Part shown: piece by piece, positions 13,149 to 18,258 of the stretch | How positions within the stretch are numbered: the stretch's first letter is position 1 | Layout of the letters: every line of letters begins with the position of its first letter | IMG/VR virus record: IMGVR_UViG_3300031772_000232 | Coordinates: 1 to 27,212 of that record | DNA from: a virus | Strand: one strand, 5' to 3' | Length of the DNA stretch: 27,212 nucleotides | The notes under the pieces: generated by a model | Told to the model about the DNA's origin: nothing | Databases searched by the model: none | The model's input: only the letters and a program-made list of their open reading frames with translations | Position numbers and translations under genes: made by a program

Positions 13149-14027
13149 ATGCCTGATCTCTCTATCGCAGTTCCAGACGTTCCTAAAACCGCAACACAGT
13201 TCATCAACGAAGTCAAGTTGTTTAGTCTCTCTCACCGCGACGAGGTGGCACGACAATATTTGCTCGACGGACACGTTCCGTCACACATGCGATCATTTGT
13301 CGATGTGACGCAGACGTTTCGCAGTGTGGACGGGAACACCCACACGTTGACATTGTCTGTGTTGCCTGACGTGTTGTGCATCGGGACTGACGATGATTAT
13401 GTGCGTATTCCCTTGACGCCGCTGACGGCACAACAGATCTGTGATGCCTGGGGGTGCATGTTGCCGACGACGAGGATGTCGGACATCATCTGGCACGCCG
13501 CTGTCAACAAACTGCAGCCGTTGCCTTGGGGTCCGCCGTACGATGCATCGATGCAGAGCACTGACCGCGTCGTGGTGCACAATCAACGCATCAACGACCT
13601 GATCAAAAAGAATGGGTTCGATGCAACGAAACTGTCAGCAGGTCACAAGAAAGACGTCGTCATGACTCCGAGGTTGGTGAAGAAACCCAAGCAAGTTTCA
13701 ATATATGGCTGGCACCAGCTCAACGGCAAGCCGATCCAACCATTGTACCTCGGCCATGAAAATACGTACGAAGACTACAGCCATGGCCTGAGGATGGTCT
13801 CGCTATCGTGCATCCTCGACGGGCAACCTGCCAGCGTTCAGGATATCATGGCAGACGCTAACGTGTGCACGGCAGTAACGAGCGAGGGTGCCAACTCGAC
13901 GGTTTCACAGCCTCCCGGGTTATCACCGACGATCACTGTGAAGAAAAAGCACCCAGACCTCATTTTAGAGTGTACGATTCGGTGTTACCGTGATAAAGTA
14001 TTCTTTACCAAGGCCCCATCTTACTAA
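13149..14027 (+). CDS. Conserved-looking hypothetical protein, 292 aa
   Basis: A soluble protein with recognisable blocks but no named function: TPLTAQQICDAWGCMLPTTRMSDIIWHAA (~95-125), INDLIKKNGFDATKLSAGHKKDVVMTPRL (~148-178) and VSIYGWHQLNGKPIQPLYLGHENTYEDYSHGLRMVS (~182-218). The GHKKD and HENTYEDYSHG segments are rich in potential catalytic or metal ligands, so an enzyme is likely, possibly acting on a polymer. I recall similar uncharacterised proteins in environmental bacteria but cannot verify that. TAGTTA lies 5 bases before the ATG. The last 16 bases overlap the first tRNA of the array. Confidence 0.7.
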   Translation: MPDLSIAVPDVPKTATQFINEVKLFSLSHRDEVARQYLLDGHVPSHMRSFVDVTQTFRSVDGNTHTLTLSVLPDVLCIGTDDDYVRIPLTPLTAQQICDAWGCMLPTTRMSDIIWHAAVNKLQPLPWGPPYDASMQSTDRVVVHNQRINDLIKKNGFDATKLSAGHKKDVVMTPRLVKKPKQVSIYGWHQLNGKPIQPLYLGHENTYEDYSHGLRMVSLSCILDGQPASVQDIMADANVCTAVTSEGANSTVSQPPGLSPTITVKKKHPDLILECTIRCYRDKVFFTKAPSY

Positions 14028-14086
14028 CGGCTTAGGTGGTCGCCTTCTCAAGGCGAAGGTGGTGGGTTCGAATCCCCCTGGGGTCA
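14012..14086 (+). tRNA. tRNA-Glu(CTC)
   Basis: The acceptor stem GGCCCCA/TGGGGTC and anticodon stem TCGCC/GGCGA hold the loop TTCTCAA, giving anticodon CTC. The D stem is poor and the T stem has one mismatch. The 5' end overlaps the stop of the preceding coding gene. CCA is not encoded. Confidence 0.75.
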
Positions 14087-14228
14087 CCCGAGAATCACGC
14101 AGTAGACGAGAAAACAGCCATGACGAGCATGTCAACAGAACGAACGGGAAAGATGATCGAACGCAGAAGCGTATCGCGGTCAACCACTACCCTACGCTCT
14201 ACGCTCGGTAGTCTGTTGCCGTTTACCG

Positions 14229-14281
14229 AGCCGCACCCCCATAGGGGTTGAAGAGCGGCTTGCCGGGGAGAGACACCCGGC
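14229..14281 (+). ncRNA. Two consecutive strong hairpins in a 210-base gap between tRNAs
   Basis: AGCCGC (14229-14234) pairs with GCGGCT (14255-14260) around an inner CCCC-ATA-GGGG hairpin (14237-14247). Next, GCCGGG (14262-14267) pairs with CCCGGC (14276-14281). The gap between tRNA-Glu and tRNA-Pro otherwise holds only a doubtful 43-codon frame (14120-14251). This could be a structured small RNA or a processing signal. Confidence 0.4.
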
Positions 14282-14295
14282 ATAAAAGAAGGAAT

Positions 14296-14372
14296 CGGGA
14301 AGTAGCACAACCTGGTAGTGCGCGTGCTTTGGGAGCACGTTGTTGCTGGTTCAAATCCAGTCTTCCCGACCA
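14296..14372 (+). tRNA. tRNA-Pro(TGG)
   Basis: Perfect acceptor CGGGAAG/CTTCCCG, anticodon stem CGTGC/GCACG, loop TTTGGGA with anticodon TGG, normal T arm, and encoded ACCA at the 3' end. Confidence 0.92.
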
Positions 14373-14428
14373 TCGAAAAGGTCCGCAAGGCCCTGCTCGT
14401 GTTGTTCTATGACAACCTGCGTTCAAAT

Positions 14429-14524
14429 GGGCCCGTGGTGTAATGGGCATACAGGACATTCAACTCCCACTGTCATGGGCGTGATGGTGTCCGACAGGGC
14501 GGTTTAATTCCGCAGGGCCCACCA
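14429..14524 (+). tRNA. Unusual tRNA-like gene with enlarged anticodon region, possibly Asp(GTC)
   Basis: GGGCCC pairs with GGGCCC of the 3' end followed by ACCA, and a D arm (GTGT/ATAC) and T-arm-like GCGG-TTTAATT-CCGC are present. Between them GGACA (14446-14450) pairs with TGTCC (14478-14482) across 27 bases. These contain an inner CCCA/TGGG hairpin with the loop CTGTCA. That loop would read GTC (Asp), a specificity not otherwise found here. The extra helix could be an insertion or an intron-like element. Identity is uncertain. Confidence 0.45.
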
Positions 14525-14528
14525 ACAT

Positions 14529-14603
14529 TGGCGATTAACTCAGAGGCAGAGTACCACTTTCACAGTGTGGGAGCCGAGGGTCCGAGTCCCTCATCGCCAA
14601 CCA
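14529..14603 (+). tRNA. tRNA-Val(CAC)
   Basis: Acceptor TGGCGAT/ATCGCCA and D stem ACTC/GAGT are perfect. The anticodon stem CCACT/TGTGG has a T-T mismatch next to loop TTCACAG (anticodon CAC). T stem GAGGG/CCCTC; encoded ACCA. Confidence 0.8.
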
Positions 14604-14604
14604 A

Positions 14605-14676
14605 CAGCGTGTAGCCTAGAGGACAGGTGCTTGATTTGGAGTCAAGATCACGTGAGTTCGATTCTCACTGCGCTGA
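14605..14676 (+). tRNA. tRNA-Pro(TGG), second copy type
   Basis: Acceptor CAGCGTG/TGCGCTG (two wobble pairs), D stem GCCT/AGGT, anticodon stem CTTGA/TCAAG with loop TTTGGAG (TGG), T stem GTGAG/CTCAC. No CCA. The body differs from the first Pro tRNA and resembles the next gene, so amino-acid identity from the anticodon alone is provisional. Confidence 0.7.
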
Positions 14677-14683
14677 CAAATTT

Positions 14684-14756
14684 CAGGGAGAAAGGGATAT
14701 GGAGCCCTGCTCAGTTCGGATCTGAGAAAATGTGAGTTCGAGTCTCACCTTCCTGA
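14684..14756 (+). tRNA. tRNA-Pro(CGG)
   Basis: Acceptor CAGGGAG/CTTCCTG, D stem AGGG/CCCT, anticodon stem CTCAG/CTGAG with loop TTCGGAT (CGG), T stem GTGAG/CTCAC. Position 8 is A instead of the usual T. Shares its body with the preceding gene. Confidence 0.7.
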
Positions 14757-14759
14757 CCG

Positions 14760-14801
14760 ACAGCATGTTCCGCGGGTAATCGGTGAATAACCGAGTGCTG
14801 T
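14760..14801 (+). ncRNA. Mini stem-loop element between tRNAs
   Basis: ACAGCA (14760-14765) pairs with TGCTGT (14796-14801), enclosing TCGGT-GAATA-ACCGA (14780-14794). It fills the gap between tRNA-Pro(CGG) and tRNA-Thr(CGT). It also contains GGTGAA, a part of the motif repeated in later gaps, and may be a reduced relative of those elements. Confidence 0.4.
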
Positions 14802-14805
14802 TTCC

Positions 14806-14881
14806 GCTGGTGTAGCACAAAGGCAGATGCACCTCTCCCGTAAAGAGGATCATGTGGGTTCGAATCCCATCACCAGCTCCA
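14806..14881 (+). tRNA. tRNA-Thr(CGT) with C33
   Basis: Acceptor GCTGGTG/CACCAGC, anticodon stem CCTCT/AGAGG, loop CCCGTAA giving CGT. Position 33 is C instead of the nearly universal T. T73 and CCA are encoded, as in Thr tRNAs. Confidence 0.85.
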
Positions 14882-14885
14882 CCAC

Positions 14886-14959
14886 CCTCCCGTAGCTGAG
14901 GTGGCTTTTAGCGCGTGCCTGAAGAGCACGAGATGTCGGTTCGACTCCGACCGGGAGGA
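14886..14959 (+). tRNA. tRNA-Phe(GAA)
   Basis: Acceptor CCTCCCG/CGGGAGG, anticodon stem CGTGC/GCACG with loop CTGAAGA (GAA), T stem GTCGG/CCGAC, A73. CCA is not encoded. Confidence 0.9.
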
Positions 14960-14960
14960 C

Positions 14961-14975
14961 TATACTTAGATCATC
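14961..14975 (+). promoter_or_regulatory. -10-like box after tRNA-Phe
   Basis: TATACT (14961-14966) starts two bases after the tRNA and ends 9 bases before ATG 14976; the overlapping TACTTA leaves 7. No -35 box and no Shine-Dalgarno are visible. Confidence 0.45.
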
Positions 14976-15362
14976 ATGAGAATCAAATTGTCAGAACTCC
15001 GCGAGGTCATCCGATCAGTCGTCGAAGAATCATACGGTTGGCCCGTGGCCTCAGAGATGCACCTCTACGGGACACCGACAAAGATCGATGTGCAGAATCC
15101 CAGAGATCCCAAGAACAGCGCGTTGAAACTCCCCAAAGGTCCCAATTCACGGTCTGACATGAACGAAGGCTTCAAACGGCCGACCCAGAAAGAACTCGCA
15201 GAGTGGGCCAAAGGCAACTATGACGAGGTCGATGAAGTGTCCGGTGACGCAGATCCCTGCGAGCAGTGCGGTGAGATGACCCCCTCGGGCAGCCTGACAA
15301 AGACTAAAAACGAAGCTGGCAAAGAGTCTTACGTGTGTCAAATGTGCCTGTCAGGGCACTGA
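14976..15362 (+). CDS. Protein with N-terminal LRxxI-type tag and zinc ribbon, 128 aa
   Basis: The start MRIKLSELREVIRSVVEE closely resembles the start of the 24120 protein (MKISISKLRQIIKEAVGE). Such short amphipathic N-termini (MKITKxxLRxIIxEE style) recur in many unrelated large-phage proteins and may be a targeting tag; the function is inferred. The middle is disordered and the C-terminus carries a possible zinc ribbon, CEQCG at ~97-101 and CQMC at ~122-125. It is embedded in the tRNA array after its own -10-like box. Confidence 0.75.
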   Translation: MRIKLSELREVIRSVVEESYGWPVASEMHLYGTPTKIDVQNPRDPKNSALKLPKGPNSRSDMNEGFKRPTQKELAEWAKGNYDEVDEVSGDADPCEQCGEMTPSGSLTKTKNEAGKESYVCQMCLSGH

Positions 15363-15368
15363 AATAAT

Positions 15369-15441
15369 GTCGCGGTACGCCAATGTTTGAGCGGCGAGTC
15401 TGCAAAACTCGTGCATGTGGGTTCAAGTCCCACCTGCGACT
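15369..15441 (+). tRNA. tRNA-Cys(GCA)
   Basis: Acceptor GTCGCGG/CTGCGAC, anticodon stem CGAGT/ACTCG with loop CTGCAAA (GCA), T stem GTGGG/CCCAC. The trailer TTCTTC pairs with the leader of tRNA-Thr(GGT) through the element described next. Confidence 0.9.
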
Positions 15442-15451
15442 CCTTCTTCAC

Positions 15452-15566
15452 AGTAACCAAAACCAGAGCAGTAATCAATGGCGAAACAAGGCAAACGCGG
15501 CCGTCCTAAAAACGGTGGTCACGCAAGTGACGTGTGGGTTCGAGTCCCGCTTGATGGCAGGTGAAA
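15452..15566 (+). other. Loop-E-flanked intergenic element 1 (encloses Leu-like tRNA)
   Basis: AGTA (15452) and GAA (15563-15565) fit a bulged-G motif. ACC (15456-15458) pairs with GGT (15560-15562) inside it. Outside, TTCTTC (15444-15449) pairs with GAAGAA (15568-15573). The element spans the whole gap between tRNA-Cys and tRNA-Thr. Confidence 0.6.
15472..15558 (+). tRNA. tRNA-Leu(TAA)-like, acceptor stem eroded
   Basis: A class II body with variable arm GTCAC-GCAA-GTGAC and T stem GTGGG/CCCGC. The anticodon stem GCCGT/ACGGT holds CCTAAAA (TAA, with C33). The inner five acceptor pairs form (ATCAA/TTGAT) but the outer two do not. It may be a functional divergent tRNA or a decaying gene. Confidence 0.6.
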
Positions 15567-15576
15567 GGAAGAAATT

Positions 15577-15651
15577 GCTGATGTAGCCTAGAGGCCAGGC
15601 CCCTCCTCGGTAAGGAGGTACACGAGAGTTCGAGTCTCTCCGTCAGCTCCA
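15577..15651 (+). tRNA. tRNA-Thr(GGT) with C33
   Basis: Acceptor GCTGATG/CGTCAGC, anticodon stem CCTCC/GGAGG with loop TCGGTAA (GGT), T73 and encoded CCA. C at position 33. Confidence 0.85.
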
Positions 15652-15659
15652 TTAAATTT

Positions 15660-15731
15660 GCGATTGTAGTTCAGTGGTAGAACGCAACCTTGCCAAGGTT
15701 GATGTCGAGGGTTCAAATCCCTCCAATCGCT
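15660..15731 (+). tRNA. tRNA-Gly(GCC)
   Basis: Acceptor GCGATTG/CAATCGC, anticodon stem CAACC/GGTTG with loop TTGCCAA (GCC), T stem GAGGG/CCCTC, T73. CCA is not encoded. Confidence 0.92.
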
Positions 15732-15738
15732 CCTCGCG

Positions 15739-15823
15739 AGTAACCGATTACAACCGTTCAATGGTGAACACCAGGCGTCCAATCCTGGCATGCTGGATTT
15801 CGATATTCAGGGAGAAGGTGAAA
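15739..15823 (+). other. Loop-E-flanked intergenic element 2 (encloses degenerate tRNA)
   Basis: AGTAACC (15739-15745) and AGGTGAA (15816-15822) flank a tRNA remnant: a D-arm-like GTTCAATGGTGAAC, a CCAGG/CCTGG stem with an 8-base loop CGTCCAAT, and a T-arm-like CTGGA...TTCAG. The outer helix is weak (CG/GC next to the motif). Confidence 0.5.
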
Positions 15824-15828
15824 GCTAT

Positions 15829-15900
15829 GCTGACGTCGCCCAACGGTCGGGTCCCTGTTTTGTAAATAGGCCTGTGAGGGTTCGAGTCCCTTCGTCAGCT
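15829..15900 (+). tRNA. tRNA-Thr(TGT)
   Basis: Acceptor GCTGACG/CGTCAGC, anticodon stem CCTGT/ATAGG with loop TTTGTAA (TGT), T stem GAGGG/CCCTT, T73. Confidence 0.88.
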
Positions 15901-15907
15901 CCGATTC

Positions 15908-15954
15908 AGTAACTGTAGCATGGTAGACACGATAGGTGGTACTAGTAGGTGAAA
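15908..15954 (+). other. Loop-E-flanked intergenic element 3 (short)
   Basis: AGTAACT (15908-15914) and AGGTGAA (15947-15953) are only 32 bases apart, with a vestige (GTAGCATGGTAGAC) that recalls a D arm. GATT (15903-15906) pairs with GATC (15555+400, i.e. 15955-15958) outside the motif. Confidence 0.5.
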
Positions 15955-15965
15955 GATCACAGCAC

Positions 15966-16054
15966 GGAAGGTTGGCCGAGCGGCTTAAGGTTCTCGTTTT
16001 GAAAACGAGCGACCCCTGAAAAGGGGTCCATGGGTTCAAATCCCATACCTTCCT
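15966..16054 (+). tRNA. tRNA-Ser(TGA)
   Basis: Class II tRNA. Acceptor GGAAGGT/ACCTTCC, anticodon stem CTCGT/ACGAG with loop TTTGAAA (TGA), long variable arm GACCCC/GGGGTC, T stem ATGGG/CCCAT. Confidence 0.93.
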
Positions 16055-16087
16055 CCCACATCAGTGTACAGCTTCACACCCTTAGGA

Positions 16088-16099
16088 TAAGGTTGATTT
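16088..16099 (+). promoter_or_regulatory. -10-only promoter for a leaderless small membrane peptide
   Basis: TAAGGT (16088-16093) ends exactly 6 bases before ATG 16100. An overlapping TAGGAT is 11 bases away. No ribosome site is present. Confidence 0.5.
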
Positions 16100-16237
16100 A
16101 TGGACATCTCTCGTTACATCAAGGCAGCCGGAATCGCGGCAGCGATCGTGGTGGCAATTGCAGCCACGGTGATCATCGTCAAAAAGGTCAAGGCAACTAT
16201 CGAGGAAAACAACCCCGAGGATGCGTTAGAAAACTAG
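16100..16237 (+). CDS. Small membrane peptide inside the tRNA array, 45 aa
   Basis: The 45-residue product has a short N-terminus, one membrane segment (IAAAIVVAIAATVIIV, ~12-27), a KKVK stop-transfer cluster and an acidic tail (EENNPEDALEN). It sits between tRNA-Ser and tRNA-His. Its -10 box spacing matches other genes here, which supports it as real despite its size. Confidence 0.6.
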   Translation: MDISRYIKAAGIAAAIVVAIAATVIIVKKVKATIEENNPEDALEN

Positions 16238-16292
16238 CGGCACCAAAAACCGCCAGGGTTCCTCCGGATTTGTCCAAAAAGTCCGGTTTATG

Positions 16293-16368
16293 GTGGCTGT
16301 AGTGTACCGGCTGTGCATGCCTGGTTGTGAGCCAGGAGGTGCGGGATCATCCCCCGTCAGTCACCCCA
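16293..16368 (+). tRNA. tRNA-His(GTG)
   Basis: Acceptor GTGGCTG/CAGTCAC, anticodon stem CCTGG/CCAGG with loop TTGTGAG (GTG). A G at -1 (16292) can pair with C73, as His tRNAs require. CCA is encoded. The T loop is ATCATCC, lacking the usual TTC. Confidence 0.9.
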
Positions 16369-16450
16369 TAGTTAACAAGTTAGCGGTTGCCATCACCCGG
16401 AAAGAAGCTGCAGGCCGAGAAAAAGCTGAGCAGCGACAGGTGGCAGTTAT

Positions 16451-16525
16451 GGCTCCATCGTCTAGAGGCTAGGACACGAGGCTTTCAATCTCGCTACAGG
16501 GGTTCAATTCCCCTTGGAGTCACCA
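16451..16525 (+). tRNA. tRNA-Glu(TTC)
   Basis: Acceptor GGCTCCA/TGGAGTC, anticodon stem CGAGG/TCTCG with loop CTTTCAA (TTC), T stem GGGG/CCCC, encoded ACCA. Confidence 0.92.
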
Positions 16526-16607
16526 GGATTCAGGTATCACCAAACCACACTTGCAGTGGCACTGAACAAAAACAGGCGTACCGTGAACTGACCTGACTCG
16601 CGGCTCC

Positions 16608-16693
16608 GTCATCGTGGTGGAACTGGCAGACACACTGGATCGAGAGTCCAGCGCTCCCAACGGGGCGTGAGGGTTCAACCCCCTCCGATGGCA
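16608..16693 (+). tRNA. tRNA-Leu(GAG) with C33
   Basis: Class II Leu body (TGGTGGAACTGGCAGACAC). Acceptor GTCATCG/CGATGGC, anticodon stem CTGGA/TCCAG with loop TCGAGAG (GAG, C33), variable arm CGCTCCC...GGGGCG, T stem GAGGG/CCCTC. Confidence 0.85.
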
Positions 16694-16705
16694 CCTCACT
16701 GTGCA

Positions 16706-16772
16706 AGTAACCTTTGGCTCGGGTGTGACTCCTGAGGACCCGTAGGGGTCTGCAGCGGAGCAGCAGGTGAAC
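16706..16772 (+). other. Loop-E-flanked intergenic element 4
   Basis: AGTAACC (16706-16712) and AGGTGAA (16765-16771). Outside, CACTG (16697-16701) pairs with CAGTG (16775-16779). The 52 bases inside hold hairpins (GACCC-GTA-GGGTC type) but no recognisable anticodon or T arm. Confidence 0.55.
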
Positions 16773-16785
16773 GTCAGTGTTTTAT

Positions 16786-16870
16786 GTCGAAATGGCGGAA
16801 CTAGGCAGACGCGACGGTCTCAAAAACCGTTGCCCGCAAGGGCGTGTGGGTTCAATTCCCACTTTCGACA
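16786..16870 (+). tRNA. tRNA-Leu(CAA)
   Basis: Acceptor GTCGAAA/TTTCGAC, anticodon stem ACGGT/ACCGT with loop CTCAAAA (CAA), variable arm GCCC-GCAA-GGGC, T stem GTGGG/CCCAC. Confidence 0.93.
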
Positions 16871-16896
16871 CCGGAGAAAAGAATTTCTTCATTTAC

Positions 16897-16969
16897 GCCC
16901 TCGTAGTTCATCGGACAGAACGCCTGGCTTCGAACCAGGATGCAGCGAGTTCAAATCCTGCCGGGGGCG
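16897..16969 (+). tRNA. tRNA-Arg(TCG)
   Basis: Acceptor GCCCTCG/CGGGGGC, anticodon stem CCTGG/CCAGG with loop CTTCGAA (TCG). The T stem GCGAG/CCTGC has one mismatch. G73. Confidence 0.87.
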
Positions 16970-16975
16970 CCTCAT

Positions 16976-17060
16976 GTCAATGTGGTGGAATTAGGCAGAC
17001 ACACCGCACTCAGAATGCGACGCCCGCAAGGGCATGGGGGTTCGATTCCCCCCGTTGACA
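16976..17060 (+). tRNA. tRNA-Leu(CAG)
   Basis: Acceptor GTCAATG/CGTTGAC, anticodon stem CGCA/TGCG with loop CTCAGAA (CAG), variable arm GCCC-GCAA-GGGC, T stem GGGGG/CCCCC. Confidence 0.9.
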
Positions 17061-17064
17061 CCGA

Positions 17065-17160
17065 AGTAACAAGTAACCGAAGATAGATGTAGCTCAGACG
17101 GTAGAGCCAGTCTTTACTTGACTCGGTCGAAGGTTCGATTCCTTCCATTTGCAGGTGAAC
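17065..17160 (+). other. Loop-E-flanked intergenic element 5 (encloses Val-like tRNA)
   Basis: AGTAAC occurs twice (17065 and 17072), the second as AGTAACC. AGGTGAA lies at 17153-17159. ACCG (17060-17063) pairs with CGGT (17160-17163) outside the motif, using the first copy. Confidence 0.55.
17083..17153 (+). tRNA. tRNA-Val(TAC)-like, slightly degenerate
   Basis: Body ATAGATG-TAGCTC...GAGC, anticodon stem AGTC/GACT with loop TTTACTT (TAC), T stem GAAGG/CCTTC. The acceptor pairs from position 2 inward with wobbles, and position 1 is mismatched. A second, sound Val(TAC) lies at 22745. Confidence 0.6.
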
Positions 17161-17173
17161 GGTACTTCATCAT

Positions 17174-17247
17174 GCCCCCGTAGCTCAACGGATCAGAGCA
17201 CCTGACTACGAATCAGGCGATTGTAGGTTCGAATCCTACCGGGGGCG
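17174..17247 (+). tRNA. tRNA-Arg(ACG)
   Basis: Acceptor GCCCCCG/CGGGGGC, anticodon stem CCTGA/TCAGG with loop CTACGAA (ACG), T stem GTAGG/CCTAC, G73. A34 would need conversion to inosine by TadA to read CGC and CGA. Confidence 0.93.
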
Positions 17248-17258
17248 CTACACAAGAG

Positions 17259-17311
17259 AGTAACCTCAGGGGCACTGAGCTCACTAGGTTCGAATGAACC
17301 GGCAGGTGAAA
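17259..17311 (+). other. Loop-E-flanked intergenic element 6 (T-arm remnant)
   Basis: AGTAACC (17259-17265) and AGGTGAA (17304-17310). The outer helix CACAAGAG/ATCCTGTG (17251-17258 with 17311-17318) has six Watson-Crick pairs, one A-C mismatch and a G-A next to the motif. Inside, a T-arm-like AGGTTCGAATGAACC remains. Confidence 0.6.
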
Positions 17312-17325
17312 TCCTGTGCAACTTT

Positions 17326-17399
17326 GTCCTCGTAGTTCAATGGATCAGAGCGCTCGCCTCCGAAGCGAGAAGTTGCAGGTTCGAATCCTGCCGAGGACG
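17326..17399 (+). tRNA. tRNA-Arg(CCG)
   Basis: Acceptor GTCCTCG/CGAGGAC, anticodon stem CTCGC/GCGAG with loop CTCCGAA (CCG), T stem GCAGG/CCTGC, G73. Confidence 0.93.
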
Positions 17400-17413
17400 C
17401 CGTTAAATTCAAT

Positions 17414-17487
17414 GCCTGGTTAGCTCAGAGGCAGAGCGCCTGTTTCATAAGCAGGGTCACGCGAGGGTTCGAGTCCCTCACCCGGCA
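17414..17487 (+). tRNA. tRNA-Met(CAT) (or Ile2)
   Basis: Acceptor GCCTGGT/ACCCGGC, anticodon stem CCTGT/GCAGG with loop TTCATAA (CAT), T stem GAGGG/CCCTC, A73. A CAT anticodon can also be tRNA-Ile2 if C34 is modified; an Ile(TAT) gene is present at 26185. Confidence 0.88.
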
Positions 17488-17597
17488 CCCTAAGGGCCAT
17501 CTAGGAGCCCCCACGTTTAATCAAATCAATTGGTTGAGGGGTTACCCATCACCATTTTATTGAACAATTCCACGGGCCTAGGATACTTTTGGGCCCC

Positions 17598-18200
17598 ATG
17601 CTAAAGTCTAATCGAACTAAACGATTCATTGCTGTTGCACTGGTTTTGCTCAGTACCCTGACCGTCGCTTCGGAGGTACAAGGTCGTCAGTTGGGCGGAC
17701 CTGTCCAGTTGCCTGAAAAACGACAGCCCAAGACGTTGACGCCGTTGTCAGACGTGCAGTTGCTGCGCATTCTACGGGATTCTCATGTGGAAGTCTTTGG
17801 AATTGAACCCTCGATAAGAAGGCTAGCAATGGCCTGGGCCCAAGTGGCGCTGGAAAATGGACAAGGCAAGTTTCTGTGGAATCACAACCTAGGAAACATC
17901 GGGCCCGGATCATCCCAACAAGAATACTACTCACATTCTAGTTTCACTACGTACCGTGCCTTTGAAGGATTTTTGCTGGGTGGCCAAGCTTACTGGCAAA
18001 CGATCGAGCGCTCTACGGTGATTTTGAGACAATTTGAGAGCGGCGACCCGCGAGGCGTGGCAACATCGTTGAAAAATTCAGGTTACTACGGGGCTGACTG
18101 TGAAACATACGGTACCGGAATGGTAGGATTGTACTGGCACGCCATCCAGAAGGTGATTCCGGAGGAGCGCCAGGAGGCTTCCCGTGTCGGACAAGATTGA
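17598..18200 (+). CDS. Exported lysozyme/glucosaminidase-like cell-wall hydrolase, 200 aa
   Basis: A signal sequence (basic start, then FIAVALVLLSTLTVASEVQG, ~9-28) precedes a lysozyme-superfamily domain. Key stretches are RRLAMAWAQVALENGQGKFLWNHNLGNIG (~78-106), where the Glu in ALENG fits the catalytic acid of glucosaminidase/FlgJ-type hydrolases. YRAFEGFLLGGQAYWQTI and VATSLKNSGYYGADCETYGTGMVGLYWHAI (~150-190) complete the fold. It likely cleaves peptidoglycan during lysis or entry. TACTTT ends 8 bases before the ATG. The gene's 3' end overlaps the original NADAR start at 18184. Confidence 0.8.
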   Translation: MLKSNRTKRFIAVALVLLSTLTVASEVQGRQLGGPVQLPEKRQPKTLTPLSDVQLLRILRDSHVEVFGIEPSIRRLAMAWAQVALENGQGKFLWNHNLGNIGPGSSQQEYYSHSSFTTYRAFEGFLLGGQAYWQTIERSTVILRQFESGDPRGVATSLKNSGYYGADCETYGTGMVGLYWHAIQKVIPEERQEASRVGQD

Positions 18201-18225
18201 TCGTTTCATCGGCGAACATGCTTGA
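18184..18225 (+). pseudogene. Orphan 5' end of the NADAR gene, cut off by the HNH insertion
   Basis: GTG 18184, with a perfect AGGAGG six bases upstream (18172-18177), encodes MSDKIDRFIGEHA and then stops at TGA 18223-18225. The intact NADAR gene downstream begins MIKKIDRFVGEHA and continues FLSNFYPS. The 13-codon fragment is therefore the original start of that gene, left behind when the HNH cassette inserted after the Ala codon. The two copies differ at many synonymous positions. Confidence 0.8.
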
Positions 18226-18238
18226 TAATCTTATCAAG
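18221..18238 (+). repeat. Palindrome at the HNH insertion junction
   Basis: CTTGATAA (18221-18228) and TTATCAAG (18231-18238) are perfect inverted repeats with a 2-base centre. It sits exactly where the HNH cassette begins. It could be a terminator-like hairpin, an operator, or part of the endonuclease recognition region. Confidence 0.55.
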
Positions 18239-18246
18239 CGTAAACA

Positions 18247-18258
18247 TACTTATCATGA
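18247..18258 (+). promoter_or_regulatory. -10-only promoter for the HNH gene
   Basis: TACTTA (18247-18252) ends exactly 6 bases before ATG 18259. No Shine-Dalgarno. The same TACTTA-6-ATG layout precedes the gene at 24120. Confidence 0.5.

Noticed and set aside
14120-14251. A 43-codon frame (MTSMSTERTGKM...) between tRNA-Glu and tRNA-Pro
   Set aside because: Ser/Thr/Arg-rich low-complexity product without a ribosome site or -10 box, overlapping strong RNA hairpins. Chance is more likely.
15383-17058. Many short open frames through the tRNA array
   Set aside because: They read tRNA sequence, have no start signals and change frame at each tRNA. Only the 45-codon frame at 16100 has supporting features.
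17488-17597. Possible terminator or origin in the gap after tRNA-Met
   Set aside because: Only weak, short inverted repeats and no T-run were found; nothing specific can be supported.
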